Positions 41,144 to 50,113 of a stretch of 64,000 nt of DNA are shown in pieces. Origin of the DNA: Closterium sp. NIES-65 (lineage: Eukaryota; Streptophyta; Zygnematophyceae; Desmidiales; Closteriaceae); contig CANXME010002275.1 of NCBI GenBank assembly GCA_948144175.1, forward strand, positions 3,228,001 to 3,292,000. The letters are read 5' to 3'. The notes under the pieces were generated by a model. It was not told the origin of the DNA. It did no database searches and saw nothing but the letters and a program-made list of their open reading frames with translations. Position numbers and translations under genes: made by a program. The stretch's first letter is position 1. Each line of letters starts with the position of its first letter.

Positions 41144-41311
41144 GGGCCCAAGGAAGCGTTCCCACTAGGGAACCTGCTCTATACCATGTGAAGAAATGAG
41201 GAATGAATGAACTAGCACAAGGTTGGGTACAAGTAGGAAACCCTAGGAAACTGTACCCCATAGTGTCTACCCCACTATAGCCTACACAAGCTATATAATA
41301 TGAGTTTGACA
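41144..41311 (-). repeat. Truncated minus-strand copia: leader signals and 5' LTR
   Basis: The LTR at 41187-41311 (125 bp, TGTGAAGAAATG to AGTTTGACA) is preceded on the plus strand by the primer-site complement CTGCTCTATACCA, hairpin arms GTTCCC (41158-41163) and GGGAAC (41168-41173), and GGGCCC (41144-41149). Gag and pol of this element are absent. The LTR directly abuts Copia-6 RNase H, as if inserted there and then truncated on its left. Confidence 0.8.
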
Positions 41312-41623
41312 TTACGCTGGCTCACCTACCTGCTGACCGATTTGGGAGAGCCGCCTCATTCTCCTCCAGTTCTGTACGTCAACAACAAGGCCATGATTGC
41401 CTTGTGTCAGGAGCACAGACCGGAGCACAGAACGAAGCACATAGCTCTGCGCTACTTCTTTGCTCGAGAGTAGCAGCAGCGTGGTCAGCTTCGTCTTGCT
41501 TACGTGGCCTCTTAGGCCAAGACTGCAGATATCTTCACCAAGGCACTTCCACTTTGTGATCATTTGCGTTTCTGTACTGTTCTAGGCCTTGTGCCTACTT
41601 GGCATCACTTGCTCACTTCTTGA
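41312..41623 (+). pseudogene. Copia-6 RNase H C-terminus
   Basis: Encodes LRWLTYLLTDLGEPPHSPPV, YVNNKAMIAL (YVDN in siblings), HRTKHIALRYFFARE, a TAG at 41471, then QQRGQLRLAYVAS and a second TAG at 41514. It continues KTADIFTKAL and ends HLLTS plus TGA. Only this last part of the element remains. Confidence 0.88.
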
Positions 41624-41858
41624 CTTTGCTTGTACTATGATCTATATACTTATGCCTGCATGCCTACACTTGCTAGGTTGTGATCATTCTCCTGCTTGTT
41701 CTCCTTTACATATATATAACTCTACATATAAAGTGGCCTTGTGGCCATTTGCTTGTGCTCAGAATGCGTGGTGAATTTGTGATCCACTATGAGCTTGCTT
41801 TGCCTTTCTTGACTGGTCTTGTGACCCCTTGTTCTCCCCCTCTTTGCCTATGGGGGTT
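41624..41858 (+). other. Copia-6 3' untranslated region and polypurine tract
   Basis: Same layout as in Copia-4, -7 and -8: TATATA-rich stretch, GACTGGTCTTGTGACCCCTT, then TGCCTATGGGGGT before the LTR. Confidence 0.82.
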
Positions 41859-41989
41859 TGTCAAACATATATGCTGCTTGTTGTTAAGGCAGTAGTGGGA
41901 TAGTCTATATGGGGTACAACCCAAATTAGAGTTTCCTACTTGTACCCATCCTGCTAGTAGTTCATCCATTCCTGTTCGTTGTTCTGACA
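41859..41989 (+). repeat. Copia-6 3' LTR
   Basis: About 131 bp starting TGTCAAACATAT, with the shared core AGTGGGATAGTCTATATGGG and TACAACCCAAATTAGAG, ending near TTGTTCTGACA. The exact end is uncertain without a partner or TSD. Confidence 0.75.
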
Positions 41990-42121
41990 CAGCGCCCACC
42001 GATAGACTCGTCGACCACACATATCGAAGACGACTGTAAACACCTCTCGTCGACGACTTTGCAGCGGTCCCCGCATGTCGACAATATTTGTCGACATGCT
42101 CGTTAAAGTCGGTGTCAACCA
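41990..42121. other. Short pre-existing segment between Copia-6 and Copia-7
   Basis: 132 bp that is not LTR sequence and ends with the AACCA duplicated by Copia-7. It contains a perfect palindrome with 11-bp arms (42074-42098). On the minus strand it reads DTDFNEHVDKYCRHAGTAAK, faintly like a gypsy integrase zinc domain, but the match is too weak to call. Confidence 0.35.
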
Positions 42122-42253
42122 TGTCAGAACATTATAGCTTACTTATTTGTGTAGGCTATAGTGGGGTATCCCATAGGGGGTACAACCCAATTAGGGTTTC
42201 ATATTTGTACTCACTTCATTCATAGTTCATTCATTCTCGTTCACTTCTTCTCA
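42122..42253 (+). repeat. Copia-7 5' LTR
   Basis: 132 bp, TGTCAGAACATTATAG to TTCTTCTCA. Confidence 0.95.
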
Positions 42254-42296
42254 TGGTATCGAGCAGGTTCCCCTGTGGGACCTGTGCTTAGGGCCC
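42254..42296 (+). other. Copia-7 primer-binding site and leader hairpin
   Basis: TGGTATCGAGCAGG, then arms GGTTCCC (42266-42272) and GGGACC (42277-42282, one bulged T), and GGGCCC at 42291-42296. Confidence 0.83.
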
Positions 42297-43259
42297 ACCA
42301 CCTCGAAACGTCCTTTTTTTTTTTTCTGCCCTAGCCGCTAGCGCACCGCCCGCCCTCGAACGTGAGCGCCGCCCCTAGCGCCCTAGCGCCCGTCCGCTGC
42401 CTGCTCTAGCGCTAGCCGCCCGACGCGCCGTCCACAGCGCTGCCCGACGCGCTGCCCAAGCGCCGCCCTAGCGCCGCTCGACGCGCCAGCCTAGCGCCGC
42501 CCGACGCGCTGCCCGACGCGCCGCCCTAGCGCCGCCCTAGCGCCGCCCTAGCGCAGCCCGTCGCGCTGCCCGTGCAGCCGCCCTAGCGCCGCCCGTCGCG
42601 GTGCCCAACGCGTCGCCCGTAGCGGTGCCCGCTGCCCGCCCTAACGCCGCCCGTCGCGCTGCCCAACGCGCCGCCCACGCGCCGCCCTAGCGCCGCCCGA
42701 CGAGCAGCCCGTGCAGCCGCCCGTGTGCCCGCCCGTGCACCCGCCCGTGTACCCGCCCGTGCACCTGCCCGTACACCTACCCGTGCGGCCGCCCGTGCAC
42801 CCGCCCGTGCACCTACCCGTGCGGCCGCCAGTGCAACCGCCCGTGAGCAGCCTGCGAGCCGCCCCAGCAGCCCGTGCAGCCGCCCCAGTCGCCCGTGAGC
42901 CGCCTCGGCCGCCCGTGCAGCCGCCCGCTCGCCGCCCCAGCCGCCCGTGCAGCTGTCCACGAGCCGCACCAGCCGCCCGTGCTGCCGCCCGCGAGCCGCC
43001 CGCGAGCCGTCCGCGAGACGCCCACGCCGCCCGAGCCGCCCGAGCCGCCCACGCCGCCCGAGCCACCCGAGCCGCTCGAGCCGCCCGAGCCGCCCGAGCC
43101 GCCCAAGCCGCCCGAGCCGCCCGAGCCGCCCGAGCCGCCCGAGGAACCGATCTTCTGCTCCTGTGGGGCTCCTGGACCGGCGCAGCTGCTGTGCTGCCGT
43201 GTTGCTGTGTCGTTCTGCTACCCGACCCTTCCTGCCCGGTGAGACTGTCAGCTGCTACA
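42297..43259 (+). repeat. Copia-7 leader tandem arrays
   Basis: A run of T, then GCCCTAGCGCCGCCCGACGC-type units (42330-42690), CCGCCCGTGCACC units (42700-42980) and CGAGCCGCC 9-mers (43020-43140). The frame into gag is open back to 42711, but this is low-complexity; I place the start at the family ATG, 43260. Confidence 0.82.
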
Positions 43260-44334
43260 ATGGCCACCCCCAGTGTCCTGACTTTTGACGCTGAGGGTCG
43301 CGCCATTGACTTTGCTGTCTGGATTGAGGACCTGCAGCTGTACTTACTGTGCGATGCGATAGATGAGGTTTCTCTCTTTGACTTTGTCTCTGGCGCTGTC
43401 CCTGCCCCTCTTGCTGATGCTGACCCCACTGTTCGCTCCAAGTGGGCCACACGCGATGCTGCTGCACGTCTTGCTGTGCGTCGCCACCTCCCTTCCTCCG
43501 AGCGTGCACACTTTAGTCAGTGCAAGACCGCTCAGGCCTTGTACGACGCGGCAGTTGCGCGCTACTCCTCCCCTTCCACTGCTACACTGAGCCGCCTCAT
43601 GCTACCGTTCCTCTTCCCTGACCTTGCTGCCTTTCCCACAGTCACTGACCTCTTTACTCACCTTCGCGCTAGTGACACTCGCTACCGAGCTGCGCTTCCT
43701 GCTGCCTTCCTCGCTGAAAACCCCCCTCCTATGTACATCACCCTCTACTTTCTAGTCACCCGTCTCCCTGAGTCCCTTCGTGCTGTTAGGGACCAGTTTC
43801 TCTCTGTCTGTCCCACCACCCTCACTGTCGACCTCCTTGAGAAGTCCCTCCTAGCGGCTGAGAAGAGCATAGTCGCTGTAGGGGCCTCTCGTGGTGACCC
43901 GCGCACCCCCATCTTTGAGGGGTGTTCTCCTTCCCCCCTGCTACCCTCTGTCGCCTCTGCTGCTGCGGCCGACCTCGTTGGTTTAGAGTCGGTCGGTGCG
44001 GCGTCTGCCCCCAGCAGTAGGCGCCGCTCTGGCAGGAGCAAGGGGGGCAAGGGAGCGGGTGGAGCTAGCGGGGGCGGTGGCGGAGGAGGTGGGGGCGGCG
44101 GGGGGAGTGGGGGTGGCGGTGGGGGTGGAGGCGGGGGTGGAGGTCCTGGTGGCGGCGGTGGAGGCGGAGGTGGCGGCGGAGGTGGTGGCGGAGGAGGAAG
44201 TGGGAGCGGCGGGGGCGAGGGTGGCGGTGGCGGCGGTGGCGGCGGAGGCGGGGGTGGCGGTGGTGGAGGTGGTCGGAGTGGCTCATCCCAGAGGAGTGGC
44301 ACTGGGGGTGGTCAGCGCCAGCAGCAGCAACAGC

Positions 44335-44367
<33 letters not shown>

Positions 44368-44690
44368 GCTCTCGCAACGTTCCCGCCCCTCAGCAGCTCC
44401 GTGAGTGGTACTCGCAGCGTCAGCGTGGTGGGGCGTTTGGTCCCTGCGCCTACGTCCTTCGCACCGGCGACCGCGCGGGTGAGCAGTGTGGGGGCACCCA
44501 CACCGCTCGCCGCTGCTTTGCCCGCCTGACCGACGCTTGGCGCCAGCAGTTTCCGGAGGCCTCTGAGATCCCCCGCTGGGGAGAGCTGTCTAGGGTTGGT
44601 GTAGCTGTGTTTGATCTTGACTTTGATGCCATCCTTGCTGCCATGTATGCTGTGACTGTTAGTGATGATGGTGAGTGTTACCGGTGCTTT
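43260..44690 (+). pseudogene. gag: Copia-7 gag
   Basis: ATG at 43260, MATPSVLTFDAEGRAIDFA. It is open through the capsid-like part; here the proline codons are a short 6-nt C run, NPPPMYITLYFLV. The basic patch and a glycine-rich linker (about 44060-44275) follow. A Gln run is interrupted by TAG at 44346-44348 (one CAG changed). QLREWYSQRQ and the zinc knuckle (CAYVLRTGDRAGEQCGG, then H and C) come next, then DAWRQQFPEASEIPRW and MYAVTVSDDGECYRC. Confidence 0.92.
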
Positions 44691-46521
44691 TCGCCCGACC
44701 CGGGCATTGGTACTGCTGTGTCAGGTGCCAGTGAGGCTGCTGCTCTAGGTGCCAGTGCGTCTGTGCTCTCAGGTGCTAGTGAGTCTGCCCTCTCAGGTAC
44801 TGTGTCGGCTTCTGCCTCCCACACCTTCACCCTTGACTCTGGGGCGTCTCGCTCCTTCTTTCGGGACCGCACCACTCTCACGCCGCTTAGTCGGCCGGTT
44901 GCGGTGTCCCTGGCTGACCCCTCTGGGGGTCCTATCCTGTCTCGTTTCTCCACAGTCCTCCTGTGTCCGGCGGCTCCCTCTAGCACCCTGACTGGTCTTT
45001 ACCTCCCCTCGTTCTCTACGAACCTGGTGAGTGGTGCTGACCTACAGGATGTGGGGGTCCACAAGTTCACTCCTGCTCCTCAGCGGGTGACACACTGCAC
45101 AGAGGCTAGCACAGGTCGCCACCTGGCTACGTTTAGACGTCAGCCAGGGTCGAGCCTGTACACACTGACCACTGCTTCTCCTCCCGGTGCTGAGTCTGGT
45201 CGAGTCCCTTCGTCTGGTCAGGTGTTTGCTGCAGCGTCCAGGTCTGGTCCTGAGTCTGCCCCCTGTTCGTGTCGTCGTCTGTCTCACGAGACTCTCCTCT
45301 GGCACCACCGCCTTGGCCACCCCTCTCTGCTTCGGCTCAGAGGCATGGCCTCCCGTCTTCTTGTGTCTCGTCTCCCCCGGTCCCTCCCTCCCCTTCCTCA
45401 GGGCCCTGGCCCTGCCTGTGTCCCCTGTGTCGAGGGGCGCCAGCGTGCTGCCCCTCACTCCTCCCAGTTTCCTCCGACAGAGGCTCCGTTGCAGACACTT
45501 CACATGGACGTGTGGGGCCCTGCCCGCGTCCGTGGACTCGGTCACGAGCGCTACTTCATGTTGGTGGTTGACGACTACTCGCGTTACACCACAGTCTTCC
45601 CCTTGCGCAGCAAGGGTGATGTCACTGAGGTGCTGATCGACTGGATCCGCGCAGCTCGTCTCCAGCTCAGGCAGAGCTTTGAGTCGGACTTTCCTGTGTT
45701 GCGTCTGCACTCGGACAGAGGCGGAGAGTTCTCCTCTGGCCTTCTGCGTGCCTTCTGTCGTGCGCGAGGCATCCGCCAGACCTTCACGCTTCCGGACTCC
45801 CCGCAGCAAAATGGGATTGCAGAGCGCCGCATTGGCATGGTCATGGACGTCGCTCGTACGTCTATGATGCATGCGGCTGCCCCCCATTTTCTGTGTCCGT
45901 TTGCGGTCAGGTACGCGGCATATCAGATCAACCTCCACCCCAGGGTCTCCAGGCCGGAGACCTCCCCAGCCCTGCTGTGGACGAGGAAGGTTGGCGATGC
46001 GTCGGCGTTCCGGGTCTGGGGATCTCGGGCTTTTGTCCGCGACTTGTCTGCGGACAAGCTGTCCCCCCTCAGCTTCTCCCTGCGTCTTCCTGGGCTTCCC
46101 CCCCGACGCCCCTGGGTGGCAGTTCTACCACCCCACCTCTCGACGTGTTCTGTCCTCCCAGGACGTCACGTTCGATGAGTCGGTACACTACTACCTCCTC
46201 TTCCCCTACCGCACTCCTTCCCTTCCCCCGCCCCCGCTCTTCTTGGTACCAGGTCCCCCCCCGGTAGACCCCCTCCCCCCTCAGGGTCTTGCCCCTTCAG
46301 GTGTGTCCCAGGTAGACGCGGTCGAGCCTGTCGAGGTCACTGGTGACTCTGGTGCTGCTGCGGGAGCTGAGCCTGGGGGTGCTGAGCCTGGGGGTGCGGA
46401 GTCTGGGGGTGCTGAGCCTGGGGGTGCTGAGCCTGGGGGTGCTGAGACTGGGGGTGCTGAGCCTGGGGGTACTGAGCGTGGGGGTGCTGAGCCTGGGGGT
46501 GCTGAGCCTTGGGGAGCTGAG
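44691..46521 (+). pseudogene. Copia-7 pol: protease, pre-integrase, integrase, start of spacer
   Basis: Protease active site TLDSGAS with Asp at 44835. Pre-integrase ETLLWHHRLGHPS. Integrase triad: Asp 45507, Asp 45714, Glu 45822 (D35E). A frameshift near 46065, in a C-rich stretch, moves the rest to another frame, which continues FYHPTSRRVLSSQDVTFDES and the GGAEPGG repeats up to the Copia-8 insertion at 46521. Confidence 0.93.
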
Positions 46522-46656
46522 TGTCAGAACATATATGTAGCTTATGCTGTTGTGTAGGCTACAGTGGGGTATACCATAGGGGGTACAACCCAATTAGGGT
46601 TTTGCTATTTGTACTCACTTCACTCATAGTTCATTCATTCTCGTTCTATTCTCACA
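46522..46656 (+). repeat. Copia-8 5' LTR
   Basis: 135 bp, TGTCAGAACATATATG to TTCTCACA, identical to the 3' copy. Confidence 0.96.
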
Positions 46657-46700
46657 TGGTATCGAGCAGGTTCCCCCGTGGGAACTGTGCTTAGGGCCCA
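46657..46700 (+). other. Copia-8 primer-binding site and leader hairpin
   Basis: TGGTATCGAGCAGG, arms GTTCCC (46670-46675) and GGGAAC (46680-46685) with loop CCGT, then GGGCCC (46694-46699). Confidence 0.86.
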
Positions 46701-47929
46701 CCGCTTTTAAACCTCTTTTTTTTCTGCCCGAAGCGCGCTCCGGGCCCTCGCTCTCACTCTTTCGGCCTGCCCTGCGGCCCCCTAGCCGCCCGCGCGCGCC
46801 CGTTCCGGCCCCTAGCCGCTCGCGCGCCGCCTGTTCAGGCCCCTAGCCGCCCGCGCGCCGCCCGTCCCGGCCCCTAGCCGCTCGCGCGCCGCCCGTTCAG
46901 GCCCCTAGCCGCCCGCGCGCCGCCCGTCCCGGCCCTTATTCGCCCGCGCGCCGCCCGTCCCGGCCCCTACCCGCTCGCGCGCCGCCCGTTCAGGCCCCTA
47001 GCCGCCCGCGCGCCGCCTGTCCCGGCCCTTAGCCGCCCGCGCGCCGCTCGTCCCGGCCCCTAGCCGCTCGCGCGCCGCCCGTTCAGGCCCCTAGCCACCC
47101 GCGCGCGCCCGTCCCGGCCCCTAGCCACCCGCGCGCGCCCGTCTCGGCCCCAAGCCGCCCTGTGCCGCCCGCCCCGGCCGCGCTCTCCTGTCTCGGCCCC
47201 TCGGCGCCAGGACGCCGCCCGTCCTGGCCCCTCACCCGTCCCGGCCTCACACCGCCCGTGCGCCGCCCGTCCCTGCTGCACGCCGCCGTCTTGGCCCCCC
47301 CCATGCCGCCCGTTAGCCGCCGTGCAGCCTGAGCCGCCCGAGCCGTCTGCGCAGCTGAGGAGCCGAGCCGCCCGAGCCGCCTGTGCCGCTGACTGCCCAA
47401 GCTGCCCGACACGCCTGAGCCGCCCGAGCCGCCCGAGCCGCCTCCCCCCCCCCCCCCCCCCCCCCCCTTTTCCCGTCGCCTGTCGAGGCGACCTGAGAGG
47501 CCAGCTGAGGGGTGGCAGGTGTGTGGTCTCCCCTGCTTCTCCTCCTCCTTCGTCTCGAGCCGCCCTGCAGCCGAGCCGCCTCGCCGCCGAGCCGCTCTAC
47601 ACCCGAGCCTCCCAGCAGCCGAGCCGCCCTGCAGCCGAGCCGCTCTACACCCGAGCCGCCCTACAGCCGCGCCGCCGGGTCGCCGAGCTGCCGAGCTACA
47701 GTTGCTGCCGAGCCGCCCTGCCGCCAAGCCGCCCGAGTCGCCCGAGCCGCAGAGCCGCAGTGCTGCCGAGCCGCTGAGTCGCCGAGCCCACTCTACCCAC
47801 CACTGGTGAGCCCCTGCCCTGCTAGCACGCTGCGCGTCGCCTGCTTGCCTTCCTGCCTCCCTTTTTGGCTTGCCTGGCTGCCTGCCTTACTGCTGCTACT
47901 CCTGCTCCTGCCTCTACTGGTGGAGCCAG
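46701..47929 (+). repeat. Copia-8 leader tandem arrays
   Basis: About 30-bp units of GGCCCCTAGCCGCCCGCGCG with GCCGCCCGT (46780-47160), mixed GCC-rich units to 47440, a 24-nt C run (47444-47467), and GAGCCGCCCTGCAGCC units (47555-47780). The region where siblings encode the gag N-terminus contains nothing like it. Confidence 0.83.
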
Positions 47930-50113
47930 ATGCAGCCCCATCAACGTCTGCGTGAGTCCCTCACGCCCCAGCAGCTGCGTGAGTGGTACGCTGGTTGGGG
48001 CTGTAGGGGTGGTGGCGCTACTACTGCTACCACTCCTACTGCTTCTGCTACTGGTGGCGGCCAGATGCAGCTCCCGCGACCCCCCCGCGCGTCTCTCACG
48101 CCTCAGCAGCTTTGTGAGTGGTACGCTCAGAGTGGAGGGTCTCTCAGTGCTGTTCGCTGCTCTTACGTGATTCTCACTGGTGCTCGGACTGGTCAGCCTT
48201 GTGGGACACCTAGTCATACACCGTCCCGCTGCTTCGCCCGTCTGAGCGACGCCTGGCGTACCGTGTTTGGCAACGAGGCTAAGCTCCCCGACTGGGTGGA
48301 GTTGCTTAGGCAGAGGGTAGATATATTTGCTCTTGACTATGATGCTATTCTCACTGCCATGTATGCATTGCCTACTAGTGCTGACTGTGCCGGTCACCTG
48401 TGCGTACCGCCTGACCCGGGTATAGGACAAGCTGCTCTAGCTACTGGTGAGGCTGCTGCTGCTCTGGGTGCTACTGAGTCTCCTGCTCCAGGTACAGGTG
48501 CGGCTGCTGCTCTAGGTTCTAGTGAGTCTGCGTCCTCAGGTGCGGGTGAGGCTGCGCTCTCAGGTACCACGTTGGCTTCGGCCTCCCTCACCTTTACACT
48601 TGACTCTGGGGCTTCTCGCTCCTTCTTTCGGGACCGCACCACACTCACGCCGCTTGGTCGGCCTGTTGCAGTCTCCCTGGCTGACCCCTCTGGGGGTCCT
48701 GTCCTCGCTCACTTTTCCACTGTCCTCCCGTGTCCGGCTGCCCCCTCGGGCACCCTGTCTGGCCTGTACCTCCCCTCGTTCTCGACGAACTTGGTGAGTG
48801 GTGCAGACCTGCAGGATGCGGGGGTTCACCAGTTCACTCCTGCGAGTCAGCGGGTGACCCACTGCACGGACGCACGCACAGGCCGGCACCTGGCCACGTT
48901 CTCGCGTCGGCCGGGGTCGAGCCTCTACACCCTGACCACTGAATCTCCTCCTGTCCCTGCGTCCGGTCAGGTAGCAGCGTCAGGTCAGGTGTTTGCTGCT
49001 GCGTCCAGGTCTGGTCCTGAGTCTGCCCCCTGTTCGTGTCGCCTCCTGTCTCACAAGACTCTCCTGTGGCACCACCGTCTCGGCCACCCCTCCTTGCCCC
49101 GTCTTCGGGGCATGGCTTCCCGTGTCCTTGTCTCTGGTCTTCCCCAGTCTCTCCCTCCCCTTCCTTCGGGACCAGGACCTTCCTGTGTCCCCTGTGTCGA
49201 GGGGCGCCTCAGGGCTGCTCCTCACTCCTCCCAGTTTCCCCCGACAGAGGCTCCTCTGCAGACACTTCACATGGACGTGTGGGGCCCGGCCCCCGTCCGT
49301 GGACAGGGTCATGAGCGCTACTTCCTGTTGGTGGTTGACGACTACTCGCGTTACACCACAGTCTTCCCCTTGCGCAGCAAGGGTACTGTCACTGAGGTGC
49401 TGATCGACTGGATCCGCGAGGCTCGTCTCCAGCTCAGGAGGAGCTTCGGCTCGGACTTTCCTGTTCTGCGTCTGCACTCTGACCGAGGTGGGGAGTTCTC
49501 CTCTCGCCTTCTGCAAGACTACTGTCGTGCACAGGGGATCCGCCAGACCTTTACGCTTCCGGACTCTCCACAGCAAAATGGGATTGCTGAGCGCCGCATT
49601 GGCATGGTCATGGATGTCGCTCGTACGTCCATGATGCATGCGGCTGCCCCCCATTTTCTGTGGCCGTTTGCGGTTCGGTACGCGGCGCATCAGCTCAACC
49701 TTCACCCCAGGGTCTCACGGCCCGCGATGTCCCCAGTGTTACTGTGGACGGGGAAGGTCGGCGATGCGTCTGCGTTCCGTGTCTGGGGATCTCGGGCGTT
49801 TGTCCGCGACTTGTCTGCGGACAAGCTGTCCCCCCGTGCTGCTCCCTGTGTCTTCCTTGGCTTCCCCCCTGACGCTCCAGGGTGGCAGTTCTACCACCCC
49901 TCCTCTCGTCGTGTTCTGTCCTCCCAGGACGTCACGTTCGACGAGTCAGTCCCCTTCTACCGCCTCTTCCCCTACCATACTCCTTCCCTCCCCCCCCCCA
50001 CCGGACTTCCTGGTGCCAGTTCCCCCCCCGGTAGACCCCCTCCCCCCTCAGGTTCCTGCCCCTTCAGGTGTGTCCCAGGTAGACACGGTCGAGCCAGTCG
50101 AGGTTGCTGCTGA
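47930..50113 (+). CDS. Copia-8 ORF 1: truncated gag, protease, integrase
   Basis: First in-frame ATG at 47930 (MQPHQRLRESLTPQQLREWY). The segment LTPQQLxEWYA occurs twice (near 47965 and 48100), an internal duplication. The zinc-knuckle-like motif is C-X13-C-X4-H-X4-C (RCSYVILTGARTGQPCG, then H and RCF). Protease TLDSGAS has Asp at 48602. Pre-integrase is KTLLWHHRLGHPS. The integrase triad is Asp 49274, Asp 49481, Glu 49589. The correct frame leaves at the C run 49990-49999; the last 38 or so codons are out of frame. About 690 meaningful residues. Confidence 0.92.
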   Translation: MQPHQRLRESLTPQQLREWYAGWGCRGGGATTATTPTASATGGGQMQLPRPPRASLTPQQLCEWYAQSGGSLSAVRCSYVILTGARTGQPCGTPSHTPSRCFARLSDAWRTVFGNEAKLPDWVELLRQRVDIFALDYDAILTAMYALPTSADCAGHLCVPPDPGIGQAALATGEAAAALGATESPAPGTGAAAALGSSESASSGAGEAALSGTTLASASLTFTLDSGASRSFFRDRTTLTPLGRPVAVSLADPSGGPVLAHFSTVLPCPAAPSGTLSGLYLPSFSTNLVSGADLQDAGVHQFTPASQRVTHCTDARTGRHLATFSRRPGSSLYTLTTESPPVPASGQVAASGQVFAAASRSGPESAPCSCRLLSHKTLLWHHRLGHPSLPRLRGMASRVLVSGLPQSLPPLPSGPGPSCVPCVEGRLRAAPHSSQFPPTEAPLQTLHMDVWGPAPVRGQGHERYFLLVVDDYSRYTTVFPLRSKGTVTEVLIDWIREARLQLRRSFGSDFPVLRLHSDRGGEFSSRLLQDYCRAQGIRQTFTLPDSPQQNGIAERRIGMVMDVARTSMMHAAAPHFLWPFAVRYAAHQLNLHPRVSRPAMSPVLLWTGKVGDASAFRVWGSRAFVRDLSADKLSPRAAPCVFLGFPPDAPGWQFYHPSSRRVLSSQDVTFDESVPFYRLFPYHTPSLPPPTGLPGASSPPGRPPPPSGSCPFRCVPGRHGRASRGCC

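Noticed and set aside
41990-42121. Minus-strand resemblance to a gypsy integrase zinc domain (VDKYCRHAGTAAK)
   Set aside because: Only a few positions fit, the second cysteine pair is missing, and the part to the right of Copia-7 does not continue the pattern.
42711-43259. Upstream extension of the Copia-7 gag frame into the leader
   Set aside because: The extension is repeat-encoded Pro/Ala/Arg and absent from siblings; the conserved protein begins at the ATG at 43260.
43745-44302. Long Pro-rich frames opposite the gag region
   Set aside because: They are the antisense of the glycine-rich linker, appear wherever that linker occurs, and have no independent start, motif or conservation.
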